A DNA stretch of 64,000 bases from Lentzea alba. GTDB taxonomy: Bacteria > Actinomycetota > Actinomycetes > Mycobacteriales > Pseudonocardiaceae. Each line of letters starts with the position of its first letter. Within the stretch, counting starts at the first letter, position 1. A program made the translations under genes and the position numbers. Below are positions 52,106 to 59,916 of the stretch, piece after piece. The stretch is from assembly GCF_011067745.1 (NCBI RefSeq), contig NZ_JAAMPJ010000011.1:180646-244645 (forward strand), in the 5' to 3' direction. Under the pieces are notes generated by a model. The model made no database searches. It was not told where the DNA came from and saw only the letters and a program-made list of their open reading frames with translations.

Positions 52106-52137
52106 GGCCCCGGTTCCCTGTGAACCGGGGCCGTTTT
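52106..52137 (+). terminator. Rho-independent terminator after protease copy 1
   Basis: GGCCCCGGTTC-CCTGT-GAACCGGGGCC, an 11-bp perfect stem directly followed by GTTTTC, 16 bases after the stop of copy 1. Confidence 0.9.
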
Positions 52138-52163
52138 CCCTGCAAACGAAAGGAAGTCTGCCT

Positions 52164-53237
52164 GTGAGAGCCCTGCTGGCAGTCGCCGCCCTGGCGGCAG
52201 CGGTCGTGGTCGCCCCGGCGTCCGCGGCCACGTCCTCGTACATCGTGGTGCTCCGTGATGGTGCCGTGTCTGCCTTCGGCGGCCCGGTCGAGCACACGTA
52301 TTCGAGTGTTTTCAACGGTTTCAGCGCTCGGATGACCGCTGCACAGGTCCGTGCGCTGAAGGCCGACCCGAACGTGTCCTCTGTGGAGCGTGACGGGATC
52401 GTGCACGCCAACAGCGTCCAGCTCAACCCGCCCTGGGGACTGGACCGGATCGACCAGCGCGCACTGCCGTTGGATCAACGTTACGAGTACACGAGCACTG
52501 GCCGTGGCGTGAACATCTACGTGATCGACACCGGTCTTCGCGTCACGCACACGGACTTCGGCGGACGCGCCCGCAACGGGTGGGACACCGTTGACAACGA
52601 CGCGATCGCCCAAGACGACAACGGTCACGGCACGCACGTCGCCGGCATCGCCGCGGGCACCAAGCACGGCGTGGCCAAGCATGCGACCGTGTGGGGTGTG
52701 CGGGTGCTGAACGGTTCCGGTTCCGGCACCGTCTCCGGTGTGATCGCGGGCGTGGACTGGGTGACGCGCAACGCCGTGAAGCCCGCGGTGGCGAACATGT
52801 CGTTGGGCGGCAGTGCTTCCGCGGCGCTGGACACCGCGGTGAAGAAGTCGATCGACTCGGGTGTCTCCTACACGGTCGCGGCCGGCGGCAGCAACACCGA
52901 CCCGGGGAACTCGTCGCCGCAACGGGTTTCGCAGGCGATCTGCGTGGGTGCGTTGACGCAGAACGACACCAAGTCGTCGTCGTCGAACTTCGGCCCGCTG
53001 GTGGACATCTGGGCGCCGGGCGTCAACATTCCCTCCGCCTGGAACACTTCCGACACGGCGACCGCGACGCTGAGCGGTTCGTCGATGGCCGCACCACACG
53101 CGGCCGGTGTCGCGGCCCGGTACCTGGAGTTCAACCGCGCGGCCACGCCCGCGCAGGTGGAGCGCGCACTGGTTACCACGGGCACTCCGGGGACACCACC
53201 CGTCACTCGTATCCTTTACTGGCCGCCTTCGCTGTGA
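52164..53237 (+). CDS. Secreted subtilisin-family (S8) protein, copy 2, altered oxyanion site
   Basis: A 357-residue paralogue: signal peptide (LLAVAALAAAVVVAPASAA), a shortened I9 propeptide (SYIVVLRDGAVSAFGGPVEH), then the S8 domain. Triad residues are present: YVIDTGLRVTH, DNGHGTHVAGIAAG, LSGSSMAAPHAAG. The oxyanion-hole segment reads VAAGGSNTD where copies 1 and 3 read VAAGNSN, so the stabilising Asn is Gly (codon GGC). Activity is expected to be weakened or lost unless another group replaces it. The start is a GTG at 52164 with GAAAGGAAG upstream. Confidence 0.94.
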   Translation: MRALLAVAALAAAVVVAPASAATSSYIVVLRDGAVSAFGGPVEHTYSSVFNGFSARMTAAQVRALKADPNVSSVERDGIVHANSVQLNPPWGLDRIDQRALPLDQRYEYTSTGRGVNIYVIDTGLRVTHTDFGGRARNGWDTVDNDAIAQDDNGHGTHVAGIAAGTKHGVAKHATVWGVRVLNGSGSGTVSGVIAGVDWVTRNAVKPAVANMSLGGSASAALDTAVKKSIDSGVSYTVAAGGSNTDPGNSSPQRVSQAICVGALTQNDTKSSSSNFGPLVDIWAPGVNIPSAWNTSDTATATLSGSSMAAPHAAGVAARYLEFNRAATPAQVERALVTTGTPGTPPVTRILYWPPSL

Positions 53238-53286
53238 AAGGTCAATTGTTCGATAATTGAGGCGCGTCTTAACCTTTAGGACACCC

Positions 53287-53328
53287 TTGGCAGGAACCGG
53301 ATCTCTCCATAACGTCGAAAGCGCTTCG
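53287..53328 (+). promoter_or_regulatory. Promoter of protease copy 3 with LacI-operator-like core
   Basis: TTGGCA (53287-53292) and TAACGT (53310-53315), spaced 17 bases, form a good promoter. Just after, CGAAAGCGCTTCG (53316-53328) covers the start point and shares AAAGCGCTT with the LacI-type operator at 4668-4681. This suggests control by a LacI-family protein. A small hairpin at 53242-53260 separates it from copy 2. Confidence 0.55.
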
Positions 53329-53353
53329 TTCCCCTGCAAAGAACGGAATGCAC

Positions 53354-54523
53354 ATGACGCGTAAGATCCGGTTCCTCGCCGGTGCCGGCGTGGCGAGCCT
53401 CGCCCTGTCGGTTCTCATGGTTCCCAACGCAAGCGCCGCGGAAGGCGAGGTCCTGTCCCTCGGCTCCCCTGACAAGATCGCCGGCAGCTTCATCGTGAAG
53501 CTGAAGGAGGGCAAGGGTTCTTCCCACGCCCTGGCGTCGCGGTTCGGTGCCAAGGTCGAGCGGGACTACACCAGCTTCGGCGGCTTCAACGTGAAGCTGA
53601 CGGAGAAGCAGGCCAAGCGCCTGGCCGCCGACCCGTCCGTCGAGTTCGTCGAGGCCGACCAGGTCGTCCACGTCCAGGCGACGCAGACGAACCCGCCGTC
53701 GTGGGGTCTCGACCGCATCGACCAGAAGAACCTGCCGCTCAACCAGTCCTACAGCTACACGTCGACCGGCTCGGGCGTCACCGCCTACGTCATCGACACG
53801 GGCGTGCGCATCAGCCACTCCACGTTCGGTGGTCGCGCTTCCAACGGCCGTGACTTCGTGGACAATGACAACGTTGCCCAGGACGGCAACGGCCACGGCA
53901 CGCACGTCGCCGGCACCATCGCGGGCTCGCAGTACGGCGTCGCGAAGGCCGCGAAGATCGTCGCCGTCCGCGTGCTCGACAACGCCGGCTCCGGCACGCT
54001 CGCCGGTGTCGCGGCGGGCATCGACTGGGTGGGCGCCAACGCGGTCAAGCCGGCCGTCGCCAACCTGTCCCTGGGCGGCGGCGCCAACGCCACCCTCGAC
54101 ACGGCCGTGAAGAACGCGATCGCCAAGGGCGTGACGTTCGCGGTGGCGGCGGGCAACTCCAACGCCAACGCGAACACCTTCTCCCCGGCCCGCGTGGCCG
54201 AGGCGATCACCGTGGGCGCCACCACGAACACCGACGCCCGCGCCTCGTACTCGAACTACGGCGCGATCCTGGACATCTTCGCGCCGGGCAGCAACATCAC
54301 GTCGGCGTGGAGCACTTCGGACAGCGCCACGAACACCATCTCGGGCACGTCGATGGCCACGCCGCACGTCGCTGGGGCGGCGGCTCGTTACCTGTCGACG
54401 AACCGCGCGGCGACGCCGGCTCAGGTGGCTACCTACCTGATCGGGCAGTCGACGCCGTCGAAGGTCACCTCTCCGGGATCCGGTTCGCCGAACCGGCTGC
54501 TGTACCTCGCGCCTACCGCGTGA
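53354..54523 (+). CDS. Secreted subtilisin-family (S8) serine protease, copy 3
   Basis: A 389-residue secreted protease: signal peptide (FLAGAGVASLALSVLMVPNA), I9 propeptide (GSFIVKLKEGKGSSHALASR), S8A domain. The triad is intact: AYVIDTGVRISHS, GHGTHVAGTIAG, ISGTSMATPHVAG, with the oxyanion Asn in VAAGNSNAN. It is closer to copy 1 than to copy 2. ATG at 53354 is preferred to 53348 because GGA then lies at a usable distance. It has its own promoter, so the three proteases may be expressed separately. Confidence 0.96.
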   Translation: MTRKIRFLAGAGVASLALSVLMVPNASAAEGEVLSLGSPDKIAGSFIVKLKEGKGSSHALASRFGAKVERDYTSFGGFNVKLTEKQAKRLAADPSVEFVEADQVVHVQATQTNPPSWGLDRIDQKNLPLNQSYSYTSTGSGVTAYVIDTGVRISHSTFGGRASNGRDFVDNDNVAQDGNGHGTHVAGTIAGSQYGVAKAAKIVAVRVLDNAGSGTLAGVAAGIDWVGANAVKPAVANLSLGGGANATLDTAVKNAIAKGVTFAVAAGNSNANANTFSPARVAEAITVGATTNTDARASYSNYGAILDIFAPGSNITSAWSTSDSATNTISGTSMATPHVAGAAARYLSTNRAATPAQVATYLIGQSTPSKVTSPGSGSPNRLLYLAPTA

Positions 54524-54536
54524 GCTGAGTTGCTGT

Positions 54537-54568
54537 GAGAAGGCCGCGGCTTCGGTCGCGGCCTTCTC
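54537..54568 (+). terminator. Terminator after protease copy 3
   Basis: A perfect 12-bp stem GAGAAGGCCGCG / CGCGGCCTTCTC with an 8-base loop containing TTCG, 14 bases after the stop. No T-run. The following bases to 54707 contain no gene that I can support. Confidence 0.8.
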
Positions 54569-54707
54569 CTGTGCTGAGCAGGTTGCCGGAGGTCGTGTCC
54601 GTCACCCGACCGAGCGGATCAGTGCCTGCTCCTGACGGCGTCCGCAAGGACACCAACGCGCCCACCCCCCCGGTGGTCGTGAAGGGGGAGTGCGGTTGGG
54701 TTCGCGG

Positions 54708-54995
54708 TTAGAGGACTTGTTCCGCGATTTTGAGCGACACCACGTAGAGCGCGATGATCAGGCCTGCGCCGATCCACGGCCAGTACGCGCGGGGTGCGCG
54801 CAGGGCGCGGAACCACGTTGCGAACATCGTGGACAGCCAGATGACGGCGGTGCCCACCAGGACCAGAACCAGCGGAGCGTGGCACGAGCCGGTGCACGGG
54901 GAAACAGGCGTGAAGCCGAGGATGCCGAGGAAGAGCACGCCGATGCTGAGCACGAACATGACCAGCGTGCCGAACAGTGCCACCGCGATCCGCAT
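54708..54995 (-). CDS. Small membrane protein of unknown function
   Basis: A 95-residue protein with three predicted helices (VALFGTLVMFVLSIGVLFLG, APLVLVLVGTAVIWLSTMF, and YWPWIGAGLIIALYVVSL). It has two cysteines close together in the first extracytoplasmic loop (SPCTGSCHAP), perhaps a disulfide or metal site. It starts at an ATG at 54995, divergent from aspS. Not recognised. Confidence 0.65.
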   Translation of the reverse strand: MRIAVALFGTLVMFVLSIGVLFLGILGFTPVSPCTGSCHAPLVLVLVGTAVIWLSTMFATWFRALRAPRAYWPWIGAGLIIALYVVSLKIAEQVL

Positions 54996-55103
54996 GATCG
55001 AAAGCTAGCGGCTCCCGCTGGAAAAAGCCCTGCGTGAAAATCTGTCGGCGGGTCCGGCTAGCCTTGACGGTAAAGCTGACTTCGTCTACAAGGAGCCACC
55101 ACC

Positions 55104-56876
55104 GTGTTGCGCACGCACGAGGCCGGATCACTCCGGGCCGAGCACGCCGGGCAGTCCGTCACCCTCACCGGGTGGGTCGCTCGCCGGCGTGATCACGGCG
55201 GTGTCATCTTCATCGACCTCCGCGACGCGTCCGGTGTCGCCCAGGTCGTGTTCCGCGAGGGTGAGATGGCGGAGCGCGCGCACCGGTTGCGCAGCGAGTA
55301 CGTCATCAAGGTCACCGGCGAGGTGAGCAAGCGGCCCGAGGGCAGCGAGAACCCCGACCTGGCCACTGGCGCGATCGAGGTCTACGTGAGCGACCTCGAG
55401 GTCCTCAACGAGGCCGCGCCGCTGCCGTTCCAGGTCGAGGCCGAGGGCGAGATCGGCGAGGAGGCGCGGCTCAAGCACCGGTACCTCGACCTGCGCCGTT
55501 CCGGCCCGGCCAAGGCCATCCGGCTGCGCAGCGAGGTCAGCCGGATCGCCCGCGAGGTTCTCCATCAAGAGAAGTTCGTCGAGGTGGAGACGCCGACGCT
55601 GACCCGCAGCACGCCCGAGGGTGCGCGTGACTTCCTGGTGCCCGCGCGGCTGCGTCCGGGTTCCTGGTACGCGCTGCCGCAGTCGCCGCAGCTGTTCAAG
55701 CAGCTGCTGATGGTCGGTGGCCTGGAGCGGTACTACCAGATCGCGCGCTGCTACCGGGACGAGGACTTCCGCGCGGACCGCCAGCCGGAGTTCACCCAGC
55801 TCGACATCGAGATGAGCTTCGTCGAGCAGGACGACGTCATCGGCCTGACCGAGAAGCTGCTGGCCGCGATCTGGAAGGAGACCAAGGGCGTCGAGCTGCC
55901 GCTGCCGTTCCGCCGGATCTCCTACGCCGACGCGATGGCCAAGTACGGCTCGGACAAGCCCGACCTGCGCTTCGAGCTGGAGCTCACCGAGCTGACCGAG
56001 TACTTCAAGGACACGACGTTCCGCGTGTTCCAGGCGCCGTACGTCGGTGCCGTGGTCATGCCGGGTGGTGCCTCGCAGCCGCGGCGCACGCTCGACGCGT
56101 GGCAGGAGTTCGCCAAGCAGCGCGGCCACAAGGGGCTCGCATACGTGCTGGTCCAGGAGGACGGCACGCTCGGCGGGCCGGTCGCGAAGAACCTCACCGA
56201 CACCGAGCGCGAGGGTCTCGCCAAGGCCGTCGGCGCCAATGCCGGTGACTGCATCTTCTTCGGTGCGGGCGAGGCTCGCGACGCGCGCGCTCTGCTGGGT
56301 GCGGCTCGCGTCGAGATCGCGCACCGCGTCGGCCTGATCGACGAGAACGCCTGGGCGTTCGCGTGGGTCGTCGACTTCCCGATGTTCGAGTCGGTCGACA
56401 AGCTCGACGCGGGCGACGTCGCGGTCGGTGGCGGCAACTGGACGGCGCTGCACCACGCGTTCACCTCGCCGACGCCGGAGTGGATCGACAACTTCGAGTC
56501 CGACCCGGGCAACGCGCTGGCCTACGCCTACGACGTGATCCTCAACGGCAACGAGCTCGGCGGTGGCTCGATTCGTATCCACCGCGCGGACGTGCAGCAG
56601 CGCGCGTTCAACGTCATGGGCATCGGTGCCGAGGAGGCGCAGGAGAAGTTCGGCTTCCTGCTCGACGCGTTCAAGTTCGGCGCCCCGCCGCACGGCGGCA
56701 TCGCGCTCGGCTGGGACCGCCTCTGCATGCTGCTCGCGGGGGTCGACTCGATCCGCGAGGTCATCGCGTTCCCGAAGTCCGGCGGCGGCTACGACCCGCT
56801 GACCGCGGCGCCGGCACCGATCACGCCGCAGCAGCGCAAGGAAGCGGGCGTCGACGCCAAGCCCGACCAGAAGTAG
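55104..56876 (+). CDS. aspS: Aspartate-tRNA ligase
   Basis: A 590-residue bacterial-type AspRS: an N-terminal OB anticodon-binding domain (VTLTGWVARRRDHGGVIFID), class II core with FVEVETPTLTRSTPEGARDF and RCYRDEDFRADRQPEFTQLD, the GAD insertion domain (about 300-420), and motif 3 GIALGWDRLCMLLAG. It charges tRNA-Asp and, in organisms lacking asparagine synthetase routes, may be non-discriminating; that cannot be read here. The start is a GTG with AGGAG at 55091-55095. Its stop overlaps the start of the DUF389 gene. Confidence 0.97.
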   Translation: MLRTHEAGSLRAEHAGQSVTLTGWVARRRDHGGVIFIDLRDASGVAQVVFREGEMAERAHRLRSEYVIKVTGEVSKRPEGSENPDLATGAIEVYVSDLEVLNEAAPLPFQVEAEGEIGEEARLKHRYLDLRRSGPAKAIRLRSEVSRIAREVLHQEKFVEVETPTLTRSTPEGARDFLVPARLRPGSWYALPQSPQLFKQLLMVGGLERYYQIARCYRDEDFRADRQPEFTQLDIEMSFVEQDDVIGLTEKLLAAIWKETKGVELPLPFRRISYADAMAKYGSDKPDLRFELELTELTEYFKDTTFRVFQAPYVGAVVMPGGASQPRRTLDAWQEFAKQRGHKGLAYVLVQEDGTLGGPVAKNLTDTEREGLAKAVGANAGDCIFFGAGEARDARALLGAARVEIAHRVGLIDENAWAFAWVVDFPMFESVDKLDAGDVAVGGGNWTALHHAFTSPTPEWIDNFESDPGNALAYAYDVILNGNELGGGSIRIHRADVQQRAFNVMGIGAEEAQEKFGFLLDAFKFGAPPHGGIALGWDRLCMLLAGVDSIREVIAFPKSGGGYDPLTAAPAPITPQQRKEAGVDAKPDQK

Positions 56877-57817
56877 TGCTCCGGCTGCGGGTGGTCTGCC
56901 CGGCAGACCAGACCGAGGCTGCGACGAAGATCCTCCGCGACCACGCGGGAGCCACCCACCTGGTGCTCCTGCGTGGCGCGGCGATCGATCCCGAAGGCGA
57001 CCTCATCACCGCCGACGTGGCCCGCGAGGCCGTCGACGAGCTCGTCAGCGCGCTCTGCGACCTGCACATCGACCACACCGGCGGCGTCACGATCGAAACG
57101 ATCGACACGTCGTTGTCCGACCACGCCGACCGGGCTCAGGAGGAAGCGCCCGGTGACGGGTCGGACGCGATCGTGTGGGACGAGCTCATCGCGCGCACCG
57201 GTGAGGAGTCCAAGCCGAGCGTCACGTTCCAGGCGTTCCTCACCATCTCGTGCCTGCTCGCGGCGGTCGGCATCGCCACGAACTCGACGGTGACGCTCGT
57301 CGGCGCGATGGTGGTGGGGCCGGAGTTCGGGCCGCTCGCCGCGATCGCCGTGGGACTCGTCGCGAAGCGCTGGGACCTGGTGCGACGGGCCTGCGCGGCG
57401 CTCGCGATCGGGTTCCCGCTGGCCATCGCGTTCACGTCGGCACTGACCTGGCTCGGCGCGCACGTGGGTCTGCTGCACCGCGAGACGCTGCTGCACGGCA
57501 CCGAGTCGGAGTTCATCTACCAGTTCGGACCGTTTTCGCTGATCGTCGCACTGCTGGCGGGCGCGGCGGGCATGCTGTCGATGACGTCCGCGAAGTCCGC
57601 GGCGCTCGTCGGCGTGTTCATCTCGGTGACCACGGTTCCGGCCGCCGGGTACGCCGCGCTGGCCGCGATTCTCGGAGTGTGGGACAGGGTGGGACCCGCG
57701 GTTGCCCAGTTGGGCATCAACTTGATCGGTATTGTCGTCGCCGCCGCGCTCGTTCTGTTGATCCGCAGGCGCCGGGCAACGGATGGTGTTTCCACACGTC
57801 CACTGTCCAAGGGGTGA
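56876..57817 (+). CDS. DUF389 family membrane protein
   Basis: A 313-residue DUF389 protein. An N-terminal soluble ferredoxin-like part of about 80 residues is followed by five to six helices. The signature region is QAFLTISCLLAAVGIATNST and VTLVGAMVVGPEFGPLAAIA, followed later by LAGAAGMLSMTSAKSAALVG. The GTG start uses the last base of the aspS stop codon, so it is translationally coupled to aspS. Function unknown; the family has been called TIGR00341. Confidence 0.88.
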   Translation: MLRLRVVCPADQTEAATKILRDHAGATHLVLLRGAAIDPEGDLITADVAREAVDELVSALCDLHIDHTGGVTIETIDTSLSDHADRAQEEAPGDGSDAIVWDELIARTGEESKPSVTFQAFLTISCLLAAVGIATNSTVTLVGAMVVGPEFGPLAAIAVGLVAKRWDLVRRACAALAIGFPLAIAFTSALTWLGAHVGLLHRETLLHGTESEFIYQFGPFSLIVALLAGAAGMLSMTSAKSAALVGVFISVTTVPAAGYAALAAILGVWDRVGPAVAQLGINLIGIVVAAALVLLIRRRRATDGVSTRPLSKG

Positions 57818-57919
57818 TGGGGGAGCGGCGCGAGCCGTTATCAACGAGTGGTGGTGGTCGCAGCCTGGCCGGATTAGCGTCGGTTCGGCTCACGGACATG
57901 GGGAGTAGGGTCGGAGGGG

Positions 57920-59092
57920 ATGAGCGTGGAGATCACCGCGGGCCCTCCTGACACGACTTCACCTGAGATCGCCGAAGCTGTCGATGCGGCCGAGCGGGTA
58001 CTGACCAGGCGTTTGGGCGCACAGGTGCGTCTCGCGGACCCCGAGGCTCTCGGGGGTACCGGTCGTTCCGTCGTCATTCGCGTGAGAGTCGCGTCTTCGC
58101 CGTTCTCCATGCCGCGCACGCTGGTCGTGAAGCGGTATCCGGCGGGCAGCGGCGACCGCGACCCGTGGGCGCACGAGGCCGTCAGCCACCAGTTGCTCAC
58201 CGCGCTTCCGTCCGAAGAGCGCGCTACGCCAGAACTGTTCGCACACGACGCCGAAGCGCGTCTGGTCGTGCTGGAAGACCTGGGCCGTGCGCCGCGGCTG
58301 TCCGAGAAGCTGCACGCCCCGGACGCGCGCGCCGCCGAACGCGGGCTGTTGTCGTGGGCACATGCCATGGGCCGCCTGCACGCCACGACGGCCGGCCGTG
58401 ACGCGGACTTCGACGCGTTGATGCGCCGGGCCGGTGCGCAGTGCTGCCAGGATCCGATCGCGGTCGACGTGCACGCGGCGATCGCGGGCTTACCGGCGCT
58501 GCTCGCGTCCACACTGGGCATCGAGACGTCCCCGCACGCCACCGAGTTCGCCGCCGACGCCGCACGGGCGTTCAGCACCTCGCGCCGTCGTGCGTTCAGC
58601 CCGTCGACGTCCTGTCCGGACAACCACCTGGTCACCTCGCGCGGTGTCCGGTTCGTCGACTTCGAGGGCGGCTGCGTCCGCGACATCGTGTTCGACGCCG
58701 CCGCGTTGCGCGTGCCGTTCCCGTCCTGCTGGTGCGGGTGGGGTCTGCCGCCGGGCATGTCCGAGGCCATGGTCGCCGCGTGGCGGGCCGAGGTCGGGTC
58801 GGTGTGGCCCGAGATGGACGACGACGCGGTGCTCTTACCGCGTCTGCTGGAAGCCCAGCTGCTGTGGGTGTGGCTCGCGACGTGGCGGGCGCTGTCCAAG
58901 CCGATGCCGAGCGTCGACAACGCGCCGCCGCGCAGCGTCGTGCTGACCGGTCGGTGGGTCAGGCTGCGGTCCGACGCGCTGATCCTGGGCGAGAAGACGG
59001 TCGCCTCGCACGCCGACGCGGTGATCGGCGCTCTGGCCGACCGCTACGGCCCTGAGGTGCTCGAACTCCCGCTTTACCCAGCATTTCGCTGA
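57920..59092 (+). CDS. Phosphotransferase-fold protein, possible pseudokinase
   Basis: A 390-residue aminoglycoside-phosphotransferase/kinase-like protein. The N-lobe has the nucleotide-binding lysine in TLVVKRYPAGSG and a Glu later (AHEAVSHQLL). The C-lobe catalytic loop reads FSPSTSCPDNHLV, where related proteins have an Asp five residues before the Asn; here that position is Thr. The metal-binding Asp is retained in VRFVDFEGGCVRD. Kinase activity is therefore doubtful. The ATG at 57920 has GGAGG before it. Substrate unknown. Confidence 0.8.
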   Translation: MSVEITAGPPDTTSPEIAEAVDAAERVLTRRLGAQVRLADPEALGGTGRSVVIRVRVASSPFSMPRTLVVKRYPAGSGDRDPWAHEAVSHQLLTALPSEERATPELFAHDAEARLVVLEDLGRAPRLSEKLHAPDARAAERGLLSWAHAMGRLHATTAGRDADFDALMRRAGAQCCQDPIAVDVHAAIAGLPALLASTLGIETSPHATEFAADAARAFSTSRRRAFSPSTSCPDNHLVTSRGVRFVDFEGGCVRDIVFDAAALRVPFPSCWCGWGLPPGMSEAMVAAWRAEVGSVWPEMDDDAVLLPRLLEAQLLWVWLATWRALSKPMPSVDNAPPRSVVLTGRWVRLRSDALILGEKTVASHADAVIGALADRYGPEVLELPLYPAFR

Positions 59093-59145
59093 ACCGTTCC
59101 CACACGGTCATTCGCGGCTCACCGGGCCCGCTGATCCTGAGTCGT

Positions 59146-59916
59146 GTGCTGGTGTTACTCGGTGACTCGACAGCGGTCGGGATCGGCGACCTCGTTCCCG
59201 GCGGCTGGCGCGGGTTCGGTCCCCTCCTCTCGTCCGCCTTCCCGGACAACGGCTACCGCAACCACGCCGTCTCCGGCGCGCGGCTGGCCGACGTCAGGCG
59301 CACCCAGCTGCCGCAGGCGTTGCGGGACAAGCCCACCGCCGCCGTCGTCATCGCCGGCGTCAACGACACGCTGCGCTCGGACTTCTCCGCGCGGCGGATG
59401 CACGAGGACCTCGACCACGTCTGCCGCGAGCTGACCGCCGCCGGGGCCTCCGTCGTCACCGTGCGGTTCCACGACCAGGGCCGCGTGTTCAAACTGCCCG
59501 GCAAGCTGCGGCGGGTGCTGAAGGACCGCATCGACGAGTACAACCGGGTGATCGACGTCGTGGTCGCCCGGCACGGTGTCCGGTGCGTCGACCTGCACAC
59601 CCTGCCGGGCGCGTACGAGCTGGAGACGTGGGCGGTCGACCGGCTGCACCCGTCCGAGCTCGGCCACCGGATGCTGGCGCGGGCGTTCGCCGGCGAGTTG
59701 CGCGCGCTGGGGCACCCGGTCGGCGAGGTCAGCCTGGACTGCTCCGGCGGGCGCGAGCTCACGGTGTGGCACCACGTCGCGTGGCTGATGCTGAAGGGGA
59801 TTCCGTGGCTGTGGAAGCGGGGCGCGGACCTGCTGCCGTTGCTGTGGGCCGACGAAGCGCCGGCCGAGGTGTTCCCGGCCGGCGCCGATGATCAACCGGT
59901 GACCGTCAGGTCGTAG
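59146..59916 (+). CDS. SGNH/GDSL-family hydrolase
   Basis: A 256-residue SGNH hydrolase. Block I is LLGDSTAVGIGD (catalytic Ser), block II has the Gly in VSGARLADV, block III is IAGVNDTLRSDF (Asn), and block V is VDRLHPSELGHRM (catalytic Asp and His). The C-terminal 50 residues contain a Trp-rich amphipathic part (WHHVAWLMLKGIPWLWKRGA) that may associate with the membrane. Probably an esterase or lipase; no signal peptide. Overlaps the end of the convergent GT39 gene by 25 bases. Confidence 0.9.
   Translation: MLVLLGDSTAVGIGDLVPGGWRGFGPLLSSAFPDNGYRNHAVSGARLADVRRTQLPQALRDKPTAAVVIAGVNDTLRSDFSARRMHEDLDHVCRELTAAGASVVTVRFHDQGRVFKLPGKLRRVLKDRIDEYNRVIDVVVARHGVRCVDLHTLPGAYELETWAVDRLHPSELGHRMLARAFAGELRALGHPVGEVSLDCSGGRELTVWHHVAWLMLKGIPWLWKRGADLLPLLWADEAPAEVFPAGADDQPVTVRS

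Noticed and set aside
56877..57817. aspS and DUF389 as one fused protein
   Set aside because: A TAG stop separates them; only the last base of the stop is shared with the GTG start.
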